Positions 12,574 to 23,499 of a stretch of DNA of 64,000 bases are shown one piece after another. The position numbers were made by a program, and so were the translations under genes. Below the pieces are notes generated by a model. It searched no databases, was not told where the DNA came from, and saw nothing but the letters and a program-made list of their open reading frames with translations. Source of the stretch: Artocarpus heterophyllus (taxonomy: Eukaryota > Streptophyta > Magnoliopsida > Rosales > Moraceae); contig CM046348.1 in the NCBI GenBank assembly GCA_025403435.1, positions 26,533,899-26,597,898 of the forward strand, given 5' to 3'. Position 1 is the first letter of the stretch. Each line of letters starts with the position of its first letter.

Positions 12574-15500
12574 AAATGGTATCAGAGCCCTAGGTTATGA
12601 ACCTTGAAAATTGTGCACACATGGGTACGATAATGAAAAACCACTGACATTCCAATTTTGTTTTCAGAATTAAAAGATTGGCTTTTAGGCGTCGTCTGGC
12701 TGCTGCTAACGCAAACCCTGGAAATGATAAGAGCATGATGGGGGCTATGTTTGCTATTTTCTAGGAAATGGCTATGAAGGCTAGGCTTGGGGATTCTGAG
12801 GCAAGTCACCTGCATGAATATTTTAGGAAATTACAACGTGCATCTCTCCTTACTTTTGACGAAAATGGGGATCTGCAAGTAGCTAAATATTGGCTAGATT
12901 CGGTGGTGAAACATTTGGACACTCTCGGAGACCTAATGGAATATTGTGCTAAGTTCATAGTCTATAAACTGGAAGGTAGCGCTAACACCTGATGGAAGCA
13001 AGCGAAGCGTTTGAAAAATAATAGGAACATTGGCTGGGACAGATTTGAGGAATTGTTCTATGAGCATTATTTCCCACATGGATACAGAGACCAAAAGATT
13101 ATTGAATTCTATTGACTGGAACATGGTGACATGATGGTTGGAGAGTATGAGGCAAAGTTTACTGAGTTAGCCGAATTTGCTCCATCCGTCATGGTTTCTA
13201 AGCTGGAAAAGTGTATTAAGTTTCAGGAAAGGCTTAAAGCATCCATTCGATGACAACTGGTTGCCTTGCGACTCTGAAATTATGGTGAGTTAGTATCATC
13301 AGCTTTATCTATGGAAAGCGATTATACTCTCTGTTGCGAGAATTGGGCAAGGATGTTAGGAGCACCCCAATAGAGCAACAGGAGGGGTAATAATAACCGA
13401 CAAGCTCAGGGGAAGAATCAACAAGGTAACGTTAACAGCGAGAATAGCATTTCATCAAGTAGCGGATGAAGCGGCCCTTGCAACTTTCATTGCCACTATT
13501 GCTAGCAACTGGGACACATCAAGAGGAACTATCCAATAAGGAATGCTCGGCAAGGATCTCAGATTAAAAAGGGTGTAGGTCGTCAATTCTAGATTCAGAC
13601 TTTAGTTCCACCTCAGCAAATCCTATAGCTACAGTTTTATCAGTTTGTTCCTCAGTACATGCACTACCTAGGGCAAGGATATGAACCGTAGAATTTCCAA
13701 CAGAATGCCCCACAATATCAAGCACCTACTACGGCTAGTGTGCAGTCACCTCCACCATAATAGAATCGACCGACAAACCCTGGACCTACTAATGCCAATA
13801 GGGGAAAAGGAAAAGCTCTAGCTCAAGTTCAGACCATGACTTCAAGGAGTTCAGATGCTCAGACTAGCAATGCAGTTGTTAATGGTACGATTTTGGTTTC
13901 CTAGTCTTTAGCTCATGTTTTGTTTGATACTGGTTCCACTTATTCTTTCATTTCAAGTTCATTTGTATATGCCTTGGGATTAGAAATAAAGGAATTTGAT
14001 GAGCCTATGGTAATTACCTCATCCTTAGGGCAAGTGTATGTAAACCATATATGTAAATCTTGTAAGATAATAATTGGCGGTGAGATTTTTAAAAATGATT
14101 TGATTGTAATCCCCATGAGTTCCTATGATGTAATCTTAGTGATGGACTAGTTGTCTAGATATAATGCCATCGTCGATTGTCATCTTAGGAAGGTAATTCT
14201 AGTGTCTGATAAGGGAACGACGATCACTTACCAAGGTAGTAATGATCGAGTGATGAGTGAGCGACTCATGAAAACATGCCTTAGAGGACAAAAGAATCTA
14301 GCTTGTTATGCGCTTCTTTTGAATCTACAAGAAGAATCTAGCGTAGCAGGAAGAAATATAGCGATACCAGTGGCTGATGAGTTCGATGATGTATTCCCCA
14401 ACTAGTTACCAAGATTACCACTGCACCGAGAGATTGAGTTTGATATTGAGTTGTTTTTCGAGACCGCTTTGATTTTTGTAGCACTGTATCGAATGGAAAA
14501 AAAAGGGTATATTTAGAACAGTACATCATCATGGGTTGCACCAGTTCTGTTTGCCAGAAGCATGATGGTACTTTGCAATTGTGTATTGATTATCGGTAGC
14601 TGAATCGGGTCACTGTGAAGAATAAGTACCCACTACCTAGGATCGATGAATTATTTGATCAGTTAAGAGGTTCTCGGTACTTCTTGAAGATAGACTTACG
14701 ATCTGGATACCATCAACTTAGGATCAAGGAAGAAGATATTCCCAAGACAATTTTCAGGACTCAGTATATACATTTCAAATTTCTAGTGATGCCGTTTGGG
14801 TTGACAAATGCTTCTACAGCTTTAATAGATTTGATGAATCAGATTTTCAGGCCTTATTTAGATCAATTTGTGAGCGTGTTCATTGATGACATACTGATAT
14901 ATTCTAAGACTTGGGAGAAGCATGAAGAACATCTAAGGACTGTGCATAGACCTACGAGAGCACCAACTATATGCTAAAAAGGAAAGGTGTGAATTTTGGT
15001 TGATCGAGGTCAAGATTTTGGAACACATCATCTTAGAGCAAGGTATTTCTGTGGATCTTTCCAAGATAGAAGCAATAGTACAATAGGAACGACTAAGGAA
15101 TATGGCTGAAATCTGTAGCTTTTTGGGACTTGCTAGATACTATAGGAAATTCGTGCAGGATTTTTTGAAGATAGCAACTCCACTGACATGATTGATTAAG
15201 AAGAACGTTTGGTTTAAATAGGATGAAGAATGTGAGTATGCTTTCTAAGAACTGAAGAACTGGTTGACCACCACTCCAATGCTAATCATACCGAGTAGTG
15301 ACAAGCCGTACGAAGTCTACATCGATGCATCGGGATGAGGACTCGGATGTGTGTTGATGCAACATGGATGAGTTGTGGCTTATGGATCACAACAACTAAG
15401 ACCTCACGAGCAGAACTACCCACTCATGACTTAAAGCTTGCCATAGTGATTCATGTCCTGAAGATTTGGAGGTGTTACTTGTATGGAGTGTCATTCCAGG

Positions 15501-16131
15501 TATTCTCGATCACAAGAGCTTGAAGTATTTGTTCACTCAAAGGCATTTGAATTTGAGGCAACGAAGATGGATGGAATATATGGAATACTACGATTTCATG
15601 CTGTAGTATCATCTTAGGAAAGCTAATGTAGTAGCAGACGCACTCAGCAAAAAGTCTTTAAGAATTCTTGCTTACCTAGCACTTGAAGATTGGAGAAGAG
15701 ATGCTACAGTTAGTGAGTACAGGCTATAGTACTATGAAGACTTCGATTAGGTTTCAGTGTACCATATGGAGTCTACCCCAGTGCTCCTTCAGATGGTGAA
15801 GCAGAATCAATGGCGAGATCAACATTTATAGGGAATATGGATGCTGATTTAGAATGGGGAGCAGTTTGAAGAATGGAAAATACATGCAGATGGGTCGTTG
15901 TATTTCAGGGAATGTCTGATAGTGCCTGCGATAGAGGAAGTGACAAAGGCCGTGATGGACGAAGCCCCCAAGTTTTGGTTTGCTATATATTCGGGAAGCA
16001 TAAAGATGTATCGCGATTTAAAGAGGCAATTTTGGTGGAGAGGTATGAGAAAGGTTGTCTTCAAGTACGTCACCAAGTGCGTGACTTACCTTAAGGTGAA
16101 AATTGAGCATCAGAAGCCCGCAGGACAACTT

Positions 16132-17562
16132 GTTGTGGATTTTCTAACGTAAGTGCACGTATCGTTAACAAGTAATAAAGTGAGAGTAAAGATCGTTCCC
16201 TCGAGGACTAACTGTCACTAAGTACCAAATTGCTTTAACTCTAATTCTATTTGAACAATTGAAATATGGGAAACAATGGAATGATGAAATGGTAAACGTA
16301 AGACAAACTAAATGTATGAAAATTGAGAAATTGCAACTTTGACAGATGAGAATTCAATATATTAAGACTTCTAGGGTTTCTGACTCACCGGATTAATCAT
16401 ATCTACTTTTATATAATTTAATCAATTGACATTTATTCCAATGCCGATAACGAATTTCTCTTAGGTAGTCATTAATCTTTCTCAAGCATTAATAATTTAT
16501 TCCAGTTAGCAAATTTCCTACATCTCTGTGAAAACTCTAAACTTACCAAGATTCATTAAGAACAAGAAATTCAAAGTGTTACACAAGTCTCATAGATATC
16601 TCTATCCTATGATGATCTCATGGCATTCAATCATGGTCTAATTTAATTATCGCTTCTCAGCCTCAAATTAAATCACAAATCATGCAAAAGGTGCGCAAAC
16701 TTTTACAAGCATTAAGATTAGATTAAACACTCAACATAGATATTGAATAAACATCGAATTGAATTAAATTAAATAAAAGTGAACATTCATAATCCGGCTA
16801 CATCGTAGCCCTAGAACAAAGAAAATTAGTTCATAATGAAACTAAAAATCATCCTAAACAATCTCTTAAACATGAGGAGTAGAAGGAAAGAACTGTATGT
16901 TTGGATGGGAAGATGATTCCGTCTCCGGGTTGCACCGATCTTCTTCTCCAAAGTAGTGTGTCTTCTCTCCTCTTTTCTGCTGTTTCTCTCTGTCAAAAAT
17001 TCCTTCTTCAACCCTCTATAATGTTCTATTTATATGCTAGGGTTTGAAAGGGCAATTTTGGAACGAAATTACACTGGAATTTAAGTTGGAATCGCAACGG
17101 CGCCTAGGCTCGAATTTCTGGCGCCTAGGCTTCGTAATGGTGCCTAGGCGCCATGATTGTAGCGCCTAGGCGCTACACAGACACATGCCCTTTTTCAAAC
17201 TGGCGCCTAGGCGCTCAAGTTATGGCGCCTAGGCGCTTTGCTCTCGGCCTCTTTTGCTCATAGAATGGCGCCTAGGCGCCCAAGTTATGGCGCCTAGGCG
17301 CTTTGCTCTCAGGTTTTTGTATGGAATCTTGTCTGCTTGAGTGCCTAGGCGCCCATAAGCTGGCGTCTAGGCTCCATTTCATCCCGAGTCTATTTTTGCT
17401 TAATTTTCGGTCCTCTTTACCCTGTGTTTTGCCATTATGCATCATCTTCCTTCAAAACCTATAAAAGAACATAAAACATTATCAAATCCTTATAAATTGC
17501 TCAAAACTAACAAAAATATTAAGTGAAAATCATCTAATTAAGTAGCCTAAAACTAACTTATC
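16132..17562. mobile_element. Unclassified 1.4 kb non-coding insert
   Basis: It splits the gypsy integrase. HQKPAGQL before it rejoins a QLFPIPGWKWEH-type stretch after it. A 7-base direct repeat ACAACTT flanks it (16125-16131 and 17563-17569), so this is a genuine insertion. The ends give only a weak inverted match (GTTGTGGAT against GTTGTGATA), and no coding capacity was found. The left part carries an AAGTGCACGTATCG...AGTAATAAAGTG block. The right part carries the palindrome array. Seven-base flanks do not point clearly to one superfamily; it is presumably a non-autonomous element. Confidence 0.75.
17099..17375. repeat. Array of ten GCGCCTAGGCGC-type palindromes
   Basis: Ten copies of a 14-base self-complementary motif (consensus GGCGCCTAGGCGCC) start near 17099, 17120, 17139, 17161, 17202, 17224, 17267, 17289, 17340 and 17362. 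Six or so inner copies keep both half-sites; the outer ones are degraded on one side. Two neighbouring pairs (17201-17244 and 17266-17309) share their linkers, showing a local duplication of about 65 bases. Confidence 0.95.
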
Positions 17563-18699
17563 ACAACTTCAGCTGTTTCCTATTCCTGGGTGGAAAATGG
17601 GAGCATGTCATGATGGATTTGCTCATCGGTTTGCCAAGGACGGAGCATAGGCATGATGTAATCTAGGTTGTCATCGACAGGTTGACAAAATCAGCTCATT
17701 TCATACCTTTTAGATCGAGGTGTTCGAGTTCTTGGAGAATTGTACCTAGAGAATATAGTGAGATTGCATGGAGTCCCATTATCCATCACTTCAGATCGAG
17801 ACACTCAATTTAATGCCAAGTATTAGAGGAGTTTCTGGGAAGCCTGAGGGACAGATTTAAATTTTAGGACTAAATTTTATCCTTAGACCAATGGGCAATC
17901 CGAGTGAGTTATTTAGATTTTGGTGTATATGTTATGTGCTTATGTATTGGATTTTGGCGGGAACTAGAAAAAGCACTTGCATCTAGCAAATTTCATATAC
18001 AACAACAGTTATCAAGCGAGTATTAGTATGGCACCGCTCGAGGCACTTTATGGACAACTGTGTCGATTGCTAGTGTGTTGGGCAGAACCAGAGAACAAGA
18101 TCATTATTGGACCTGATGAGATTTATGAGAGCAATGAAAAAGTCGCCGTGATTTGTAATCGGTTGAGAGCTGCTCAGAGTAGGCAAAAGAGTTATGCAGA
18201 TAAAAGACGCTGACCTTTGGAATTTGAGGTAGGTGACTTTGTCCTATTAAAGGTTTCACCGTGTAAGGGTATTTTGAGTTTTGGTGTAAGTGGAAAACTT
18301 GCACCCAAGTACGTTGGGCCGTTTGAGATATCTCAATGTGTTGGCATGGTTGCATATCGTCTCAATCTTCCTCTTGAACTCTCTCATGTGCATGACGTAT
18401 TCCATGTGTCGATGCTTTGGAAATGTCCGCCAGAGCAGAGCAAGATTATCTCGTTTCATGATGTGCAGATTTAGAAAGATACGACCTACGAAGAGGTGTC
18501 AGTCCAGATTATTGATCGAAAGGTAATAAGTTTGTGATGCCGTGATATATCACTAGTAAAAGTGGTGTAGCAGCACCACGAAGTTGATGAGGCGACTTAG
18601 GAATTAAAGTCAACTATGTGAGAGTTGTACCCATATTTATTCTGTTTTTGAGTTGATTTTCAATTTTGAGGACGAAATTTCTTTTTAGGGGTGGAGAGT

Positions 18700-20829
18700 T
18701 ATAACACCCAAAAATTAATTAAGTGAGATTAGTGTATAAAATAGTGAATTAGTATGACTTAATGTAATTTGAACTTAATTATATCATTTTGTAGTATTTT
18801 TTTAAATTATCTTATTTTTAGTTATTTTTATTTGTTACTTTGAATTTTAAAACAAAATAATTTGTCAAATACCCGATATGTCCCTTTTCGAAAATCATGT
18901 GCGAGACATGGTTTTACAGTTGAGAAACCACCCTCATCTTCTTCTATTTATTTCCCTCTCTCACTCTCTCCTTCCCCCACTTTCACTCTCCCTCTCAGAC
19001 TCTCTCTTTCTCTCTCTCTTGTTATTCTCTCTCTCCCTTCTCTTAATTTTGTTAAAAAAAAAAATTTGAGCAAGAGCTTCAATCTTTAGCTGGATTGGGA
19101 GCCTAGGAGCACGATTGAGTTTCCACAAACTCAATTTAAAGCTCAAATTCGAGGTTAGTTTATTTTTTAAAATTTCTTATAAATTTTGAAATCTAGGTTT
19201 CTTGAGCCTAGGAAACCTTTAATCTAGGTTTGTAGGGCCCAAATCATCACGAATCTAAGTTCGATTGGACAAAAATAGAGCTAAACTAAGCTTTTCCCCT
19301 TTTTCTTAATTTTGGAATAATTTGAAAATTCCTATATAAAACTTGTTTAAAGGTGTTTAAAAGTGTTTTAGTACGTTTTTCTATCATATATGAACATTAT
19401 GCATGCTCTGGAAACTAAAAAGAAGGTTAGAAATAGGATTTTGAGCTTGGGAAGGCTGACACTCGAAGTCTCAAATCTCCTAGATTTTGCCTGTTCGGTA
19501 GGCCTATCATGAGCATCGGCAAGCCGGACTCATGAGTTCGGCATGCCAGACTTATATTGTCAGCAGATCGGTCCTGTACGGCCAGTAGGCTGAACTTTGG
19601 AGTTCGACAGGCCGACCAGGCTTTGTGAAATTTGCTATTTTTAACCTGTTTTTACCATTTGAAACCTAGATGAAGACTTTGACCTTGTGATATGATTTTG
19701 TGATCATCAAAGGCATACTAAGACACCATGAGATAGTGTAGTGTTGTAGAGTACTTTAAGTTAGATATTGATGGACATTAGTTTACCTTTAAGATTATTC
19801 GTGGTTCCGTAGAGCTAACGTATAGCGGGTCAGGACTATAGTGTTGAGCATCGGTACGGAATATTGAGGTAGGACTCCAAACCTCTTTCCTTGGTAGCCC
19901 CTTTTTTTTTAAAAAAAAAAAGAAAAGAGAGAGTTTTGGCCACAAAGTGTTTTCTTTCAAATGATTTCAAGAAATGATTGAGATAAATTTCTTAATAATT
20001 TTCATTATTTGTTGAATAATGAATGAGCATAATGAACTGAGTAATGAATGTAAATGAGAATACCCAATAAGATGAGACCTAAATAATAACGTAATACCAG
20101 ACATGTCGTAAATACTGTTCGAAACAATATATTAGGGTATGATGTCATACTCAGAGATCGGGTTGTGTAGAGTGTGATATTCGGGACAAGTCTCGAAACC
20201 CAGCCGGGCTACTACGGTAGTGTTATTAATAGGTTGCCCAAGATAGTAATAATGAGTTTATTTCCAAATGAACAATAAACTAAATTGGTAAGAATGAATT
20301 TTATTTATTTATTGTGTTTTATAATTTATGTGTTAATGTTAAATTTTTATATTTAAATTATGTTTTCAAAAGCTTAATCCTACTAAGCCTTCCATTCATA
20401 TTTTCTTTTGTTTTAAACTTCCTCCCATTTAGATAGACTTCAGCTTAGGGCCGATTGGGAGTCAATTGGGTAGACTTGAGAACAATAGGGACTCTATTTA
20501 GGTTATTTGTTTATTAAATCAAGACATGTAATATTTAAATTTTATTTCCCATATTGGACTATGATTGTAATATATTGTTGTTGATATTATGTGTGTGCAC
20601 AAATATAGATTCGGTGGGGCCCAACTTGTATTTATTTGTCTTTATTTTTTTTATTTCATTTCACCTGCTTTAATTCAATGATAATTGCTTAAAAAGGGTT
20701 TTAATTTTTCACGTTTTTAAATAACTCAAAATTATTTAATCGATAATTTTTATTAAAAAAATTTAATTTAGTTAATTTAGTTAATTTAATTAATCTATCA
20801 AGTCACTACTTGCTTTAGTGTACGTGACA
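18700..20829 (+). repeat. Tekay-like 3' LTR
   Basis: Copy of 10514-12573, starting TATAACACC (first G changed) directly after the polypurine tract. It ends GTGACA and is followed by the TGCCA duplication. A CT-rich run lies near 18955-19030. Confidence 0.9.
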
Positions 20830-20860
20830 TGCCAAGTGTAGAAGAAGACGTCGTCATTGA

Positions 20861-22193
20861 ATCCAATCTGCTCGTTGCTTCCAGCTTTGGTAGCTTCATT
20901 TGATTAAAGAAAACAGGATGCAGACTTGATGTGCAAGTTGATTTCAGCAGTTCAAATGACTTTTGAGATTTTGCAGCCAGTGAGGAACAAAAAAAGAGAG
21001 ATAAACCTTGTCATGTCTTGTAAATGAGGATATAAAGCTTACACAGTAGGCTACATTACAAGCTTACTAGCCAAAAAAAAGGCTACATTACAGGCTATGT
21101 AATTATTGGTGTGTTTTAATTTATATTTATTTTTGTTAATTTTCTATTTTCCATTCGTATGCAACCTGATCAAAACAATTTTGTTTGAAAAATTCCCTTT
21201 AGATGTAGTAAATTTTGGGGTCTTAAATTGAAAATGATATACATTTTACCAAACGATTATAGATAATTACTTGAAGATGACAACTTATACGAAAAACGAC
21301 AAGTATGTATCGATATGACAAACGATAGAATGCGTTACAAAATAGCAAAAAATAGGCAATACAAAATTGAAAACCAAGAACACACATGTTTACATAGAAA
21401 ACCCTGGAAAGGAATAACCAAAGGTGAAGGAAAAGCAAATCTACTATATCAAAAGATTGATACAAAAAGAGAAGACATAATTATACATATATGTAGTAGT
21501 GAAACTCTAATATAACATATATGTATTGTCGGGCCAATTGGTCCAATCTCTCCGTAACTACCACAGATTCCAAAAAATTCTCATAATTATATTTCAACCA
21601 CATATGTTGTACTACGAACTTTTCAGGGCTGGACTAAACAGAATTCGGATCATTATACTTAAGAAAAAACCTATTGACAATGAGTCGAAGAAAGACAGCA
21701 TCTTGGGCATGACAACTTGTTATGGAAAATGTTCATAACGCTGTATTAACAATTTTGAAAAACGACAGCAAAGTGAAAGTACAGTATCATCTTTGGAAGG
21801 ACAACATAATGAAATAATCATCAACACAGGTGTTTGCAAATTGGTTTTTTACTATTTGGTGTCTTAAATTGCAAAGTGAAACCAAAACTATGGGTTTAGA
21901 AAATCAATAGTAATTTTTATGATGAAAACGGTAATTTTGCTTTGTTAGTGGAGCTTGGGTGTTTTAGCTATCAGATTAACTTGTTAACAATTTGATCTGT
22001 AGTTGAAAACAATTCTGTATTATGTGTTGTAAATTTTTAAGCTAGATATTCACATATCTGACTGTTACAATTCTAATCTAATTGCTGAAACATTATGCTT
22101 CATCAATAAAGCAAAATTGCTTTCTCCAATGAAGATGACATTATCTTTGAAACAACATGTGAAAAGGTTGTATTGAGTAAAAAAAAAAAAAGG
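20861..22193. other. 3' flank of the PRKCSH-like gene and spacer
   Basis: The first few hundred bases after the stop at 20858-20860 are presumably the old 3' untranslated region. A short duplicated phrase (AGGCTACATTACA) occurs near 21050-21090. No further gene is recognised; the open frames near 21315-21738 show no family features. Confidence 0.5.
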
Positions 22194-23009
22194 GGATTAT
22201 TTTCACATTTGCCCCTGAACTATGTCACTTATGTCACTTTGCCCCTTCACTTTTAAAACGTATTGCTTAATCTCCTTAAACTTTGTTCTGTTAGTAAGTT
22301 TCCCCCATCCATCTAACTCCGTTAGTTTTTGGATAGTTTTTTGCGAAATGTTTTTATACTTTCCCCCCAAACTATGTCACTTATGAACCCAAACACAAAA
22401 AAGAGTTTAGGGGGAAAAATAGATTAAGGAAACAAGAGTTCAAGGAAAAAAATATTATTATAATTTTTTGTAATAGGCCATTCCAACGATATAAAAGAGC
22501 TTAAGGAGAAAAAAACCACAAAATTCCTTAAAAGAATAGAGCTCTTAAATTTTTTTTAAACATATTATGTTAATTTCTTGTAAAGAACTCCCTCTTGATT
22601 TTTTTTTTTGTATTTGTTTTTGAATGACATGTTGCAAAAAATATTTATACGCAAGTTGTGAGAATATGGATTGCTTTGACGTGGAGGTCTTGTAAAGTTG
22701 AAAGAAAAATAAATCAATTTAGTAGCCGAACAGAATTGGATATAAGGAGGTTATTTGCTAACCAAAAAAAATTAAAGTGACATAGTAATACAGTTTGAAA
22801 GTTTAGGGAATAAAATAACATTAATGGTGTACTTTGGGGGGGGATATAAAATTATTATGCAAAAAACCATCTAAAAACTAATAGAGTTGGATAGAAAGAG
22901 ATACTTGCTAACAGATCAAAGTTTGAAAGGATTAAATGGTACGTTTTAAAAGTTAGAGAGCAAAATGATATAAGTAACGTAGTTCTGAAGGCAAATGTGA
23001 AAATAATCC
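22194..23009. mobile_element. Non-autonomous long-TIR (foldback/Mutator-like) element
   Basis: The left end GGATTATTTTCACATTTGCC is repeated inverted at the right end. The two arms pair, imperfectly, for about 190 bases (22194-22385 against 22820-23009). No coding sequence is seen. The A-rich flanks (AAAAAA on both sides) hide any target duplication, so the superfamily is an inference from the TIR length. Confidence 0.75.
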
Positions 23010-23246
23010 AAAAAAGTCTGCATATAAACAACGACAATCTAAAAAATGACAAAACCTTAAAACGATAGTACTATATTCTATCCGAGAAGTCTGAATGACA
23101 AAATCATCTGTTTTTGTTATCTCTGACATGAACCTCTTAGCTTTGATGGGTTAATAGTTGCCGTTTGCACGAGACACATTACATAGGCATTTTATCGATA
23201 AATCGGGTAATTCTTACACTCGTTATCAAGAAAATCAAAATCTTTC

Positions 23247-23484
23247 TGAAAAATACAGGTGAGTTTTGTATATTTTCTTGTCTATTTCATTGATATTATA
23301 GACCACTATATATATAAGTAGACCTAAAGCTCATCAAAGGCAATACAGGATTGATGGCAAAATAAATGTCAAAATTACAAATCTCTTACCTAATATAATA
23401 CAAGCTATATTGAGTATAGAATTGAGGAAATAACTCAGGGAAATAACTATCGATTATCTTCCTAAAATAGCAATATTCTCTTTA
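23247..23484 (-). repeat. copia-2 3' LTR
   Basis: Direct repeat of 32151-32387 with roughly 24 differences by eye (about 10 percent), so an old insertion. On the plus strand it starts TGAAAAATAC and ends CTCTTTA. Confidence 0.9.
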
Positions 23485-23499
23485 CTCCCCCTCAAGTTG

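Larger units (their letters stand above)
12680..18665 (+). pseudogene. Tekay-like gag-pol, heavily decayed
   Basis: Gag capsid similarity is seen at about 12690-13330. A broken zinc knuckle follows at about 13477-13530, with an internal stop and the last Cys replaced. Protease FDTGSTYSFIS is at about 13920. RT is at about 14580-14980, with the [14 protein letters not shown] and FIDDILIYS motifs intact. RNase H remnants lie at about 15300-15660 and integrase at about 15850-16131. Integrase resumes at 17570 after the insert and runs to the C-terminal GPFEI...VFHVSMLWK segment (about 18310-18420). A chromodomain-like tail follows to about 18660. Stops are numerous, and several look like CAG/CAA to TAG/TAA or TGG to TAG changes, as expected from decay of methylated cytosines. 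Confidence 0.88.
10514..20829 (+). mobile_element. Ty3/gypsy LTR retrotransposon (Tekay/Del-like), in terminal exon of host gene
   Basis: A 10.3 kb element with LTRs of about 2.1 kb and an exact TGCCA target duplication (10509-10513 and 20830-20834). The primer-binding site TGGTATCAGAGCC (12577-12589) matches initiator-Met tRNA use. A polypurine tract lies at 18687-18698. The order protease, RT, RNase H, integrase is gypsy-type. The long LTRs, and a C-terminal segment after the integrase that resembles the modified chromodomain of plant Del/Tekay chromoviruses, suggest that lineage. It is itself interrupted by an unclassified insert at 16132-17562. Confidence 0.93.
3536..20860 (+). pseudogene. 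Glucosidase II beta (PRKCSH N-terminal)-like membrane protein, interrupted
   Basis: Five exons can be traced: 3536-3635, 3841-3953, 4555-4650, 10151-10357, and 10436-10513 continuing at 20835-20860, all with GT/AG borders. About 206 residues are predicted. They comprise a hydrophobic signal peptide, two cysteine-rich LDL-receptor-A-like repeats (YFASxxIKC, NYCGCPDGTNE, then ICDYCDGTDEYDG and RCANTC), a spacer, a membrane segment (ILQLFLISYVVAFRIF) and an arginine-rich tail ending RRRRRH. Full-length glucosidase II beta is much longer and has an MRH domain. This resembles the short plant paralogues of the kinase-C-substrate heavy-chain type, which are expected in the ER. Lesions: one base is missing in exon 2 (about 3860, frame shift before IKC); intron 3 holds a copia element; the last exon is split by a gypsy element. 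Two acidic positions of the first repeat are also changed (NYCGCPDGTNE for the usual CDC-DGTDE). Probably a pseudogene, unless the exon 2 shift is an assembly error. Confidence 0.8.

Noticed and set aside
18862..19146. Ser/Leu-rich or Arg/Glu-rich ORFs in the Tekay-like 3' LTR
   Set aside because: They come from the CT-rich tract of the LTR, which has a non-coding counterpart in the 5' LTR.
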